This document shows positions 43,368 through 52,457 of a stretch of DNA of 64,000 bases, in pieces; the stretch's first letter is position 1; each line of letters opens with the position of its first letter. Under the pieces are notes generated by a model. It was not told the DNA's origin. It was given only the letters and a program-made list of their open reading frames with translations, and ran no database searches. The stretch comes from Peribacillus simplex (GTDB taxonomy: Bacteria > Bacillota > Bacilli > Bacillales > DSM-1321): positions 1-64,000 of the forward strand of contig NZ_FTMX01000013.1 of assembly GCF_900156045.1 (NCBI RefSeq). The letters run 5' to 3'. The position numbers were made by a program, and so were the translations under genes.

Positions 43368-43885
43368 TTATTCCATATCCTTGTTCATCGTATCTAATCT
43401 ATACTCCATAATCTCCATCAACCCGCTTCGGCCTACTTTTTGAATCCCTGTATCCTGATACCCCGATTTCGAATATAGAGATTTTGCAATCACGTTCCGA
43501 CATTCACTGCCAGGATGATCGAATCCTTGTTTGGAAAAATCCCTTTTGCGAATTCCGGAAGGATTTGCAAGGCTTTCTTCGCAATCCCTTTACCTTGATG
43601 CTTTTGATCAACAAGAAATCCACGGAGTAATATCGCTTTTTTATCGTTGGTGAAAGGAGTGATATTCTCGCCAATGTGTAAAACGAAAAAACCAACTGGA
43701 ATACCCTCAGCCAATATTACGATAGGATTCCTGTCGCAATCTTCCCGGCAATATTTCAGTGACTCTTCGGGGAGAGCTGAAAAAGGGGTTTGTGTATCCG
43801 GTAAATAAAACTGGGAAAGCTGGTGAAGATGTTCCGGTAAATAAGGCGTTAAGGTGATGGTCCCGATTTCCTTGTCCTGTTTCAT
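43368..43885 (-). pseudogene. frameshifted GNAT acetyltransferase
   Basis: From ATG 43885 (GGGGTG upstream) the frame encodes GNAT features: PVGFFVLHIGEN, KAILLRGFLVDQKHQGKGIA (acetyl-CoA loop QxxGxA) and SIILAVNV, then stops at 43490 as AVNVGT-stop after 131 residues. One base on, the next frame continues with RNVIAKSLYSKSGYQDTGIQ and runs to a stop at 43368. That is exactly the missing C-terminal part (N-x-x-A-x-x-L-Y-x-K-x-G-F/Y). A single-base deletion near 43497 explains it. Intact length would be about 172 residues. Substrate unknown. Confidence 0.8.
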
Positions 43886-43961
43886 TGAGCACACCCCCTT
43901 TCATCAATTATGGATACATTAATGATTCGATGACTAGTCCGGTATTCCCTTCACAAACCGC

Positions 43962-43996
43962 AAGGAGCACTGCCGAATATATAGGCAGTGCTCCTT
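43962..43996 (-). terminator. terminator after the antiporter gene
   Basis: Perfect 13-base stem AAGGAGCACTGCC / GGCAGTGCTCCTT with a nine-base loop, eight bases beyond the stop. Confidence 0.75.
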
Positions 43997-44003
43997 AAGT
44001 AAA

Positions 44004-46037
44004 TCAATGTGTATTTTCATTGATTGTCAGTGCTTCCCGTAAATTGATTTGCTGGCGGAGTATGTTGGCAACATCACGGGAAATTACTCGTTTTTCAAAC
44101 ATATCCTGCACTTCGTCCCGTTCTGCCTGGATCGCTTTGTAGAACAGCTCTCTTTCATAATCGGCCATTTTACTCGGGGTCCGGCCTCTATTTTCACGTT
44201 TGCATTTTAAAATCAGCACTTTATACTCTTCTATGATCATCGAGGATGTCTTATGATTATCAGCTGTAATTCCGGCCTGTACCTCTTGGATGGCAGCTTT
44301 ATACATCCTGATTTTAAGATCCCTGACCTTTTCCAATCTCTCAAGATTGATTTTTCTTATTTCACTTTTATTAGGGAAAAATAATTTTAAAACCCTTAGC
44401 ATACTTCTTCTGAAAAGCGTTACCGACCTGAAAAAACGGAACTTCAGTCGATTTGTTACGGCACTTTCCATACGCTGGATGTATTCCTTGCATATATACG
44501 CCGTCTCCCGGTCCACTTTTTCATCCTTAATGAGCCTATCCAGGAATCTTTGCTCTGCTTCAAGGGCCTTGAAGCGAAGTTCTTTCTCTTCTTCCCTTAA
44601 TGCAGCAGGCTCTTTCTCCTGTTCTACATAGGATAATTCATTGATCTTGGTAAAGTATCTCGAAATGATCGATAAAGCCGCTTCCCGGTTTTCATCTGTC
44701 ATTTGAGACTCAATCACCCGAATTGCCGCTTGATGTGAGTGAATGGTTGCAGTTTTCGTTTTGTCAGCCTGCTTGTCCACCACTTCCTCTTCTTCGGACC
44801 GTGCCACTATTGGCAGAAATACACTCGCAACAATCAAGGTCAGCAAAATGACTCCTGCTGCAATGAAGATGATTAACGAACGTTCTGGAAAAGGACTTCC
44901 ATCCGCCAACACATACGGAATCGAAAACGAACCCGCTAACGTTACAGCTCCGCGAACACCGGAAATGGTAATGATTCCGGCCGCTTTGAAGTCAGGTTTT
45001 TGGGCGCCTGCTTTTTTCGTCATCCAGCCAATCGACCAGGCAGCCGTAAGCCAAATGAATCGTAAAGCGAAGAGGAAAAGTGTAATGATTACGATATAAA
45101 GGATCACTTGTCCATTATTGAAGGCTGGATCTTGAAATATAGTTTTCGCAACGCTTGGGATTTGCAAGCCAAGCAAAACGAATACAAGGCCATTCAATAC
45201 ATATAAAATGACGGACCATGTACTCTTTGATACGACCTGAAGTTCTACAGTTGGTGATATTTCCCGATCTCGTTCAATGGCATGGACAATTCCCCCAGCC
45301 ACGACCGCTAAAATCCCAGAAAGGTGGAAATGTTCCACAGCGAGGAAAATAATAAAAGGAGTTAGGATTTGGATCAGCATATGCATCGTGACGTCTTCCA
45401 TCCCTAAACGGCGAAGAAATACACGAAGCCTGATAATGATGAAAGCAAGTATTGCTCCACCTACAAACCCACCAATTGCAATCCATATGAAACTGAAGGT
45501 TGCATCGACTAAGGAGAAAACACCAGTGACTGTAGCTGCAACGGCAAACTTAAAGGCAACTAGACCTGAGGCATCATTCATTAGTCCTTCTCCTTCGAGA
45601 AGGTGCATGATGCTCTTCGGTAACTTGACCCGACTCGCCAAAGCGCTCACTGCCACAACATCCGTGGGTGACAAAATGGCCGCCAAAGCGAATGCTGCCG
45701 GCAATGGAATCGAAGGGATCATCCAATTAATTAAATACCCGCCTGCCCAAACCGTTATGAATACAAGGCCCAGTGCAAGCATTAGAATGGGTGCCCTCAA
45801 CTTCCATAGTGCTGTTCGGGGTACATTTTTTCCATCATTGAACAATAGCGGCGCGATGAATAACAGCAAAAATAATTCCGTCTCCATCTCAACATGCATA
45901 CCCAGGGGTAAAAGTGCAAATATGACACCCAGTGCTATCTGTATTAATGGTACAGGTATAAAGGGTATAAAATGATTAATTACATTAGACACTCCAATCA
46001 ATATAAGAAGGGCTAATATAACAAGAAAAAACTCCAT
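44004..46037 (-). CDS. CPA1 family Na+(K+)/H+ antiporter (NhaP/NhaK type)
   Basis: 677 residues: about 12-13 membrane segments (1-415) with the CPA1 ion-binding region AAILSPTDVVAVSALA and GLMNDASGLVAFKFA (paired Asp), and TISGVRGAVTLAGSF near TM11. A long charged cytoplasmic tail (about 420-677) probably senses pH or ions. It exchanges Na+ or K+ for protons. Gene is alone, with its own terminator and possibly a SigB-type promoter. Confidence 0.9.
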   Translation of the reverse strand: MEFFLVILALLILIGVSNVINHFIPFIPVPLIQIALGVIFALLPLGMHVEMETELFLLLFIAPLLFNDGKNVPRTALWKLRAPILMLALGLVFITVWAGGYLINWMIPSIPLPAAFALAAILSPTDVVAVSALASRVKLPKSIMHLLEGEGLMNDASGLVAFKFAVAATVTGVFSLVDATFSFIWIAIGGFVGGAILAFIIIRLRVFLRRLGMEDVTMHMLIQILTPFIIFLAVEHFHLSGILAVVAGGIVHAIERDREISPTVELQVVSKSTWSVILYVLNGLVFVLLGLQIPSVAKTIFQDPAFNNGQVILYIVIITLFLFALRFIWLTAAWSIGWMTKKAGAQKPDFKAAGIITISGVRGAVTLAGSFSIPYVLADGSPFPERSLIIFIAAGVILLTLIVASVFLPIVARSEEEEVVDKQADKTKTATIHSHQAAIRVIESQMTDENREAALSIISRYFTKINELSYVEQEKEPAALREEEKELRFKALEAEQRFLDRLIKDEKVDRETAYICKEYIQRMESAVTNRLKFRFFRSVTLFRRSMLRVLKLFFPNKSEIRKINLERLEKVRDLKIRMYKAAIQEVQAGITADNHKTSSMIIEEYKVLILKCKRENRGRTPSKMADYERELFYKAIQAERDEVQDMFEKRVISRDVANILRQQINLREALTINENTH

Positions 46038-46093
46038 ACAAACATCAAACTTCCTCTCTCATCTATTCTCATAACTATTAGCGTAACATATTT

Positions 46094-46117
46094 ATACCCA
46101 TTCATTCATGCATTAAC
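46094..46117 (-). promoter_or_regulatory. weak SigB-type promoter candidate of the antiporter
   Basis: Minus strand GTTAAT (46117-46112), 12-base spacer, GGGTAT (46099-46094), about 57 bases before the start. The -10 is perfect but the -35 is poor. Confidence 0.3.
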
Positions 46118-46231
46118 TATTTTAACCTAGAATCCTCCTGAATAATGATACCTGTAATAATATCTGAAGTTCGAGGTGATTGGATGTATAAAATCGACTC
46201 CATCAACAAACTTAGGTACGCATAAAACAGA

Positions 46232-46262
46232 AAAAAGCTGATTGGCTAACCATAATCAGCTT
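46232..46262. terminator. terminator between antiporter and lipid kinase
   Basis: Stem AAAAGCTGATT / AATCAGCTTTT. Probably ends the dagK-like transcript after it has read through repeat E. Confidence 0.65.
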
Positions 46263-46344
46263 TTCCCACATGATGAATGAAAATGGTCTTTGTGAAAGGC
46301 TGTTTTCGCATACTTTGTTGCTATTTACCAAGTAGTGCGGTGTG

Positions 46345-46470
46345 GTTGATTTCCCCTCCAGATGCTCGCTTTCCGCGGGGCGGGCGGTGAGCCTCCTCGG
46401 CGTAAACGCCTGTGGGGTCTCACCTGTCCCGCTGCTCCCGCTGGAGTCTCGCACTTCCGCTCCAATCAAC
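46345..46470 (-). repeat. structured repeat, copy E (inverted)
   Basis: Complete core of 126 bases on the minus strand, from GTTGATTGGAGCGGAAG (46470) to GAGGGGAAATCAAC (46345). More diverged than the other copies, but both ends and the GCCGAGGAGGCTC and GCGGAAAGCGAG blocks are kept. It lies in the 3' region of the dagK-like gene, so it would be transcribed with it. Confidence 0.85.
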
Positions 46471-46558
46471 CTTAAATAGTATCGTTTTAAAAACAACAAT
46501 CTTTATACAAAAAGAGCCTTGTGAAAAGACACCCACATAACAAGCTGGGACTAAAAAC

Positions 46559-47449
46559 TTATTTAGTTCCCGGGACAAAGAGACGAAGATGTTTGTGCAG
46601 TACATTTGCCTGGAAAGGAAGAAGGATGCCTTCATCGCCATCGATATTGACTGCCAGTTCCTCTGAAGTGGCTAAATGGAGCTTGGATGTTTTAATATAT
46701 TCAACTTCGTCATGCTCCTTGATCTCCCCCCTAATCAAACTGGGAATGATCTTGACGATGAGAGGAAGAGATAAATCCTTAATGATGAATGTGTGCAGCT
46801 TTCCATCATTCACTTCCGCCTCTGGTGCAAGTTGTTCGAAACCGCCGACAGAGTTAGTCATTGTTGCAATTAGTAAATGAGCCTCGCCCATCCATTTTCC
46901 CTGATCATGTTCAACCGTTAAAGGAAACGGAGTCTTTTTAATGATCGCTTTTGCTCCTTCAATGAAATATGCAAAAGACCCCAGACGGGTTTTCTGTTCA
47001 ACGGTAACATTATAGGTAGCCTCGGCGATCGCCCCTACTGCCAACACATTCATGAAGTAACGGTCATTGATCTTCCCTATGTCCGATTCCTTAATATGCA
47101 TATCCTTTAATATCTCAATGGCTGCATTGGGATTCAGGGGTATTCCCAAAGATCTCGCGAAGTCATTAATAGTTCCTAGTGGAATGATTCCGAAAATAGG
47201 CCGATGTTGCTGCTCGCCCAAGCCATTCACTATCTCATTCACCGTTCCATCCCCACCCATGGAAATGACAGCATCGAACCTTTCTGCACAGGCCTCCTTT
47301 GCAAAATCCGTAGCATCCCCCTCTCCCTCCGTTTTACAAACACTTACCTCATCATAAATCTCACCAAGGGCCTCTTTCGCTTTCGGCAAAATCTTTCCTG
47401 CCTTTTCCTTACCTGAAGACGGATTGATGATAATCATCGCTTTCGACAT
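46559..47449 (-). CDS. YegS/BmrU-type diacylglycerol/lipid kinase
   Basis: 296 residues with the DAGK catalytic domain: INPSSGKEKAGK at the start, SMGGDGTVNEIVNGL (ATP-binding GGDGT), IPLGTINDFARSLGI, and the C-terminal EELAVNIDGDEG. It phosphorylates diacylglycerol or a related lipid in the membrane cycle. B. subtilis has DgkB and BmrU of this type; which one it matches is unclear. Ribosome site GGGAGGTAGC. Confidence 0.87.
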   Translation of the reverse strand: MSKAMIIINPSSGKEKAGKILPKAKEALGEIYDEVSVCKTEGEGDATDFAKEACAERFDAVISMGGDGTVNEIVNGLGEQQHRPIFGIIPLGTINDFARSLGIPLNPNAAIEILKDMHIKESDIGKINDRYFMNVLAVGAIAEATYNVTVEQKTRLGSFAYFIEGAKAIIKKTPFPLTVEHDQGKWMGEAHLLIATMTNSVGGFEQLAPEAEVNDGKLHTFIIKDLSLPLIVKIIPSLIRGEIKEHDEVEYIKTSKLHLATSEELAVNIDGDEGILLPFQANVLHKHLRLFVPGTK

Positions 47450-47609
47450 ATGCTACCTCCCATTATTGTACTTCTACTAGCAAGTTACCTCTTTACTGAT
47501 GTACTAAAACCACACGGACATTTTTTCTGATTGTTAAATAAGCATTTCCCCCAGTAACTTACAAATAATCGCTGCCACTTGAATATTGCCTTCATTTTAA
47601 AACAAGCTA

Positions 47610-47768
47610 TTATTTGTTACATAGGCTTTGAAACAGGCATTCACTTATCACTGAACTTTCCTGTTCCACATCTGTTACATTAATACCTTGCTCAACCAAT
47701 TGAAAATCGCCTGTCCCTTTCGCTCCCTCTTTGTTTTTCCCTTTCATAAAAAGCATCATTTCTTCCAT
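47610..47768 (-). CDS. small hypothetical protein (about 50 residues)
   Basis: A short frame beginning MEEMMLFMKGKNKEGAKGTG and ending SECLFQSLCNK. The second ATG pair at 47759 has better spacing from AGTAGGGA. Acidic centre, two Cys near the C-terminus. I recognise no family. It sits between the lipid kinase and the yhfH array, divergent from the latter. The composition looks coding but there is no other support. Confidence 0.4.
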   Translation of the reverse strand: MEEMMLFMKGKNKEGAKGTGDFQLVEQGINVTDVEQESSVISECLFQSLCNK

Positions 47769-47962
47769 TCCCTACTTGCCGTGAAGAAAAATACAAAAAT
47801 AAATGGATGATAAATCCCTTTCCTATAAGGTTTTCACACTATCAACGAAAAAAATTTCAAATTTTCTGTAAAATACCTATACAATTTCCAAATTCGGGTA
47901 TATACTGTATTATAACAACTAGTAAACACCCAAAACTGTACTATAAAGAGGAGGAGCGAGAC

Positions 47963-48097
47963 ATGCAAGCAAATCAATCAGATTTATTCATAATCGATTC
48001 ATTTAAACATTGCCCGGAGTGTGGTGAAACACATGTGGACCACTCAGATTCCTATCTGATGGAATGCGATCGCTGCCTTTCCAAACGTGAAGAATAA
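47963..48097 (+). CDS. YhfH family small zinc-ribbon protein, copy 1
   Basis: 44 residues, MQANQSDLFIIDSFKHCPEC and onward, with CPEC and CDRC (two CxxC pairs separated by 18 residues), suggesting a single zinc ribbon. YhfH proteins are widespread in Bacillus with unknown function. Ribosome site GAGGAGGAG. This is the most diverged of five tandem copies and lacks the EFF motif of copies 2-5. Confidence 0.8.
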   Translation: MQANQSDLFIIDSFKHCPECGETHVDHSDSYLMECDRCLSKREE

Positions 48098-48139
48098 AGC
48101 GATCGGAAAATATATCTACCATTAAAAGGAGGAAATATC

Positions 48140-48277
48140 ATGCAAATGAAAAAATCGATTGAGTTTTTTAACAATATCCCTGCTAAACATTGCCCCGAGT
48201 GCGGTGACCATATTATTGAGCACGCTGAGTCCTACTTAATGGAATGTGACCGCTGCCTTTCCAAAAGCGAAGACTGA
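48140..48277 (+). CDS. YhfH family small zinc-ribbon protein, copy 2
   Basis: 45 residues with IEFFNNIPAKHCPECGDH and YLMECDRCLSKSED. Both CxxC pairs are intact. Own AAAGGAGG ribosome site; 42 bases after copy 1. Confidence 0.8.
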   Translation: MQMKKSIEFFNNIPAKHCPECGDHIIEHAESYLMECDRCLSKSED

Positions 48278-48308
48278 TTAAACCAAATAAAAAAAAGGAG
48301 GAATCATC

Positions 48309-48446
48309 ATGCAAACTATAAATCCACTGGAATTCTTCAGGACACTGCCGCCTAAACAATGTTCGGAGTGCGGAACCCATATCACTGAACAAGCTGAATC
48401 CTACTTAATGGAATGTGACCACTGCCTTTCCAAACGCGAAGACTGA
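48309..48446 (+). CDS. YhfH family small zinc-ribbon protein, copy 3
   Basis: 45 residues, PLEFFRTLPPKQCSECGTH and YLMECDHCLSKRED. The second pair is CDHC. Separated from copy 2 by 31 bases that carry GGAGG. Confidence 0.8.
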   Translation: MQTINPLEFFRTLPPKQCSECGTHITEQAESYLMECDHCLSKRED

Positions 48447-48475
48447 TTAAACCAAATCAAGAAGGAGGAATCATC

Positions 48476-48613
48476 ATGCAAACGAAAAACCCATTGGAAT
48501 TCTTCAGGACACTGCCGCCTAAACAATGTTCGGAGTGCGGGACCCATATCATTGAACAAGCTGAATCCTACTTAATGGAATGTGACCGCTGCCTTTCGAA
48601 ACACGAAGACTAA
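48476..48613 (+). CDS. YhfH family small zinc-ribbon protein, copy 4
   Basis: 45 residues, differing from copy 3 at a handful of positions (K for I near the start, I for T, R for H, H for R). The DNA between the two is nearly identical, including the spacer, so the duplication is recent. Confidence 0.8.
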   Translation: MQTKNPLEFFRTLPPKQCSECGTHIIEQAESYLMECDRCLSKHED

Positions 48614-48642
48614 ATTAAACCAAATCATAAGGAGGAATCATC

Positions 48643-48783
48643 ATGCAAACGAAAAACCCATTGGAATTCTTCAGGACACTGCCGCCTAAACAATGTTCGG
48701 AATGCGGGACCCATATCACTGAACAAGCTGAATCCTACCTCTTGGAATGTGACCTCTGCCTTTCCAAAAAAGATGAATATTAA
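48643..48783 (+). CDS. YhfH family small zinc-ribbon protein, copy 5
   Basis: 46 residues. Nearly identical to copy 4 up to the second CxxC, then it diverges (YLLECDLCLSKKDEY). It ends at the terminator of the array. Confidence 0.8.
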   Translation: MQTKNPLEFFRTLPPKQCSECGTHITEQAESYLLECDLCLSKKDEY

Positions 48784-48788
48784 TATAA

Positions 48789-48838
48789 GATGCTGACATC
48801 AAGAAGCTGCTATATAGGCAAATTTGATGTCAGCATTA
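48789..48838. terminator. bidirectional terminator yhfH array / pucR
   Basis: 13-base stem ATGCTGACATCAA / TTGATGTCAGCAT with a long loop, between convergent units. Confidence 0.75.
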
Positions 48839-48895
48839 TTTCCTTGCATTCAAAAAAGGATGTCCCAGGGACACCCTTCAGCCGTACTTATTTTT

Positions 48896-50530
48896 TTATC
48901 TCCCAATATATTTGTCTACATATTTTCCGCTTATCTGCCTGCTGCTGTATTGTAAGAAGTCCAATGCAAAAATCATGAATTCAAGGCCTAGGCGCTTATC
49001 CGAACGCATAAAATCAGAACCTAGCAGTTTCTCCAATTTTTCAAGCCTATGATATAGCGTTTGCCGGACAATGAATAGTTGTTTCGATGTTTCCTGCTTG
49101 GAACCGTTACAAGCAAGATAGGTCTTCAGGGTAGGCATTAACTCACCATTGTTTTGCTTGTCATATTCAATGACCGGACCTAAATATTCGTATACCGTTT
49201 CCTCCAGATTACCATGTTTATTTATGAGCGAAATCATGCGATGCATATGTAAGTCCTGATAAAAGAAGCTCCTGTTGTCCTCTGGTAATGTATCCTGAAG
49301 CAGCAAAGTCTCACGGGCCGTTTCATAACTTTTATAAATCTCACTTAACCTTTGAACATGCTTTCCAAACCCAATGGAAAGCAGCCCCATGCGATTACGC
49401 CCGCTTGCATCCATTTTCATGATTCGATCCACCGCGCTTGTAACCCTTGATTTCCAATCTTCAGATGCACGATTATCACCTAAAATAAAAACAAGATGCT
49501 GATGTATTTCCATGGAAAATATCTGAAAGCCGTACTGTTCAAAAACTGTTCTAAACATTATCTTAAAATAGGTTCCATCTAATTTTGTGGAACTTTTATT
49601 ATATTTTGGGTGTTGTTTGCAAATGCAAACAATTCCGCCATCCAACTGCATTTTCGGATCAATATAGGAAAGCCTCTCCCGGATTGCTTCGTCACTATAT
49701 TCACCTTCAATCCAATTTGTAAGCCATTTACTTTCTTCCGACATTTTCTTTTCTTCTATATATAACTCCCTTAATAGATGCTGTGCCAATGCGGTAGCCG
49801 TTCGATCCAAGATCAGTGAATCAAAATCAGTCAACTCTCTGTCGTTGCTGCAAATGAGCAGTTCCGCATAATTTTCACCGAGCACTTGAATCGGCTGTCC
49901 AAGAACGGTTTTATCCAATTTCCGCTTCTCTTCGTATATGTCCGCCACCATTTGATAGGTTATTTTTTTCTTTATTTTTGGAATGCTGGCTATATCATTT
50001 TCATTAAAGATAAGAATAACCTGTACATTTAAATAGCTGTGGAGAAATTTTAGGATTGGTTCATAATGGTCAATTTCGAGGAGATTTTTATTTAACTGCT
50101 GGGAGTAGTTTTCTAAGTTGGAGATCATCTCATATTGTTTATTGATGATAAGGGAATGAATATCCTGCGTGATTTCTACGAAAGGGACTTCTTCATGAAA
50201 TAGGATGATAGGGAATTGCCGTTCATTTGCGAGATCGATCGCACATTGCGGCACGGCCATGGTGTTGGCGCCAATCTCTATACAGAGTCCAGCTGCATCG
50301 CATTCAATTAACTGCCTTAAGTAGGATAGAAATGTGTCATCGCAATCTTTCCACCCTAAACCGGTAGTCAGAATCAGTTCATTTCCATTTAACAAATGGC
50401 TGATTTGGGTGACTTCCATGCAGTGTACCCACTTCACTTGACGCTTTATCCCACTGCTACCTGCAATTATATCCGTCAGATTAAAATGCTTGCGTGTTAG
50501 AATTTCCTCGATTGTAATCGATGTATTCAT
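48896..50530 (-). CDS. pucR: PucR family transcriptional regulator
   Basis: 544 residues: N-terminal PucR purine-catabolism domain (about 1-125; NGNELILTTGLGWKD, IILFHEEVPFVEITQDIHS), a central GGDEF-like region (about 260-400) and a C-terminal PucR helix-turn-helix (LKTYLACNGSKQETSKQLF, VRQTLYHRLEKLEKLLG). It belongs to the family controlling purine or pyrimidine catabolism. It is co-directional with and downstream of the pyrimidine operon, which it most likely activates; operator not identified. Confidence 0.87.
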   Translation of the reverse strand: MNTSITIEEILTRKHFNLTDIIAGSSGIKRQVKWVHCMEVTQISHLLNGNELILTTGLGWKDCDDTFLSYLRQLIECDAAGLCIEIGANTMAVPQCAIDLANERQFPIILFHEEVPFVEITQDIHSLIINKQYEMISNLENYSQQLNKNLLEIDHYEPILKFLHSYLNVQVILIFNENDIASIPKIKKKITYQMVADIYEEKRKLDKTVLGQPIQVLGENYAELLICSNDRELTDFDSLILDRTATALAQHLLRELYIEEKKMSEESKWLTNWIEGEYSDEAIRERLSYIDPKMQLDGGIVCICKQHPKYNKSSTKLDGTYFKIMFRTVFEQYGFQIFSMEIHQHLVFILGDNRASEDWKSRVTSAVDRIMKMDASGRNRMGLLSIGFGKHVQRLSEIYKSYETARETLLLQDTLPEDNRSFFYQDLHMHRMISLINKHGNLEETVYEYLGPVIEYDKQNNGELMPTLKTYLACNGSKQETSKQLFIVRQTLYHRLEKLEKLLGSDFMRSDKRLGLEFMIFALDFLQYSSRQISGKYVDKYIGR

Positions 50531-50696
50531 CCATACACATCCTTTTATAAAACTGCTTTAAAATCTATTATAAACGGACAACCTTTAAATCTCCAGACAC
50601 TTGTTAGAAAATCTAACGTCAAAATTCTACAAAAAACTCGAACAGGTACAAGAAAAAGGACCCATTCGCGAGGAATAGGCCCGGTCCATAACTATT

Positions 50697-50912
50697 TCAA
50701 TTCAATTTTTTGAACAGCAATGTAGAGAAGTATTTCCTTCCTTCCGGGGTTTTGATGTTCAATTGCTTCCATTCCTGCTTCGTTCCTTCAATCAGTTCAA
50801 AATCGAGAAAAGCTCCACTTAAACTTTCGGAAACACGGGTGATTCGATATCCTCTTTCAAGTAAAAAATCGATTTGTTCCCTTTCTAAGCGATACTCTTG
50901 ATATTCGGACAT
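50697..50912 (-). CDS. small conserved-looking hypothetical protein in the pyrimidine cluster
   Basis: About 71 residues, beginning MSEYQEYRLEREQIDFLLER and ending FSTLLFKKLN; mixed charge, no membrane segment or metal motif. ATG at 50912 is favoured because GGGGGG lies 6-7 bases upstream. It follows the NCS1 permease by 18 bases and is probably in the same operon. I do not recognise the family. Confidence 0.6.
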   Translation of the reverse strand: MSEYQEYRLEREQIDFLLERGYRITRVSESLSGAFLDFELIEGTKQEWKQLNIKTPEGRKYFSTLLFKKLN

Positions 50913-50930
50913 TTCCATTCCCCCCTTTTT

Positions 50931-52415
50931 TCATACGTTCTCCTTGCCGGTTGAAGCCGGAAAAACCATCTCTTCCTCAAGTTTTGGATCCTTTTCGATA
51001 CTCCAATCCCTGCCAACGGAAATGCCTAAATATTTCTCATCGCTGGGATCCATTATTTCAGCTTGTTCATATTGCTTGAACCACCAATACTTAGCTAATA
51101 TATAATAACTTGCACCGCCGAGAAGTAAGCCAATAATAAACGAATAATTCGAAAAAATCGTGGCACCGATTCCTCCAATCACCCAAGAAATGATTCCTGC
51201 CCAATTCACCCCATTCAAGTATTTATACTGGCCTTCACTCTCATAGAGTTCTTTTACATTCACTCTCCGTTTACGGAGGAAATAGTAATCCGCTATAAGG
51301 ATGCCGACAATGGATGCCAGGATCCCACCTATTATTAATAAAACTTCTATTATGATGCCGAACAGGCTCCATGGCTGAACCACTATCCCAATAAACCCCG
51401 CCACAACGACTCCTGCCCAAAATGGCATTTTAGGACCCATGACATTGGAGAAAATGGTAGCTGCGGGAATGACATTGGCCGTAGTATTCGTCGACCATTG
51501 AGCGAATACGATCATGATTAAAAGGACGCCGAGAGCAATTCCACTTGCTGATCCCTGTATGGCAACCACCGGATCATAATTGGAAACAGCCATATAAGAA
51601 ACCGCTCCGATGATCACCATGAACGTCTGCGTGATGGGATAAGTGATAATATTCCCAATTATTTGCCCCTTATTGCGCTTGAACCAATTTTTTTCATTTT
51701 TTGGTGCCTTTATATAGCGGGAAAGCGTGGGCATATCCGCAGTCAACGTGCCCCAAAATCCCATATTAGCCATGATGACTACCATGAAAGCCGTGGCAGC
51801 AGCCCCGCCAGTGACCGGACTTTCAATCCAGGACCATACATCTCTTCCTTGGGCCACTGCCTGATCGGATAGAGTGAAATACATCCAGCCAGAAATTAAA
51901 ATGATAACGGGCGCCGCCAAGTCGGCGAATCGTTCTATCGACTTTATTCCCATTGCCGTGTTGACTAATTGTAAAACGGCAAAAATGAGGAAGCATATAA
52001 ACCAATTATCAAAATCAAAAAGGGTTGTGAAGATAGCGTTCATTGCAGTGGCTCCGAAGTAAGTATTGAGGCCGAACCAGCATGACGCTACAAAACCCCG
52101 TACAACCGAAGGGATGTGGGTGCCAATCGTACCGAACGGCGCCCTCATATAGACCGGGAATGATATTCCATGTTCAACACCAATATCTCCTGTCATTGTC
52201 ATCAAAAAGCCGAGAACCACACAGGCAATGACCGTTGCAAGAACGACCCAGCCTAAGGATAAACTTTGAACACCGTTCCCACCGATTGCGAAGGCAGCCA
52301 ATACTACAGCCATGCCCACCCAAATGAAACCAAATCCGGCTGCACTTATATTTTTCTCACTATGAGGTATAGGCAGCAAATCGGGAGACTTTAAATATTC
52401 TTTCTTCTCACTCAT
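50931..52415 (-). CDS. NCS1 family nucleobase:cation symporter
   Basis: About 494 residues, 12 membrane segments. NCS1 features: N-terminal LLPIPHSEKNISAAGFGFIW, VGMAVVLAAFAIGGNGVQSL, and MRAPFGTIGTHIPSVVRGFV. Family members import uracil, allantoin, cytosine or hydantoins with Na+ or H+. Being next to dihydropyrimidinase and PreTA, the substrate is probably uracil, thymine or dihydropyrimidine. Start at 52415 after TAGGGGGA; the frame extends 10 codons further upstream. Confidence 0.88.
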   Translation of the reverse strand: MSEKKEYLKSPDLLPIPHSEKNISAAGFGFIWVGMAVVLAAFAIGGNGVQSLSLGWVVLATVIACVVLGFLMTMTGDIGVEHGISFPVYMRAPFGTIGTHIPSVVRGFVASCWFGLNTYFGATAMNAIFTTLFDFDNWFICFLIFAVLQLVNTAMGIKSIERFADLAAPVIILISGWMYFTLSDQAVAQGRDVWSWIESPVTGGAAATAFMVVIMANMGFWGTLTADMPTLSRYIKAPKNEKNWFKRNKGQIIGNIITYPITQTFMVIIGAVSYMAVSNYDPVVAIQGSASGIALGVLLIMIVFAQWSTNTTANVIPAATIFSNVMGPKMPFWAGVVVAGFIGIVVQPWSLFGIIIEVLLIIGGILASIVGILIADYYFLRKRRVNVKELYESEGQYKYLNGVNWAGIISWVIGGIGATIFSNYSFIIGLLLGGASYYILAKYWWFKQYEQAEIMDPSDEKYLGISVGRDWSIEKDPKLEEEMVFPASTGKENV

Positions 52416-52457
52416 AGAAAATCCCCCTAAAATAATTTGCAACATTCCTTACCGAAA

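Noticed and set aside
45277..45975. 232-codon open frame opposite the antiporter
   Set aside because: Antisense shadow of a membrane protein gene; no start signals or recognisable domain.
47963..48783. Regularly spaced repeats that could be taken for a CRISPR array
   Set aside because: The unit is about 165 bases and is a coding gene with its own ribosome site (yhfH); there are no short palindromic repeats with unique spacers and no cas genes.
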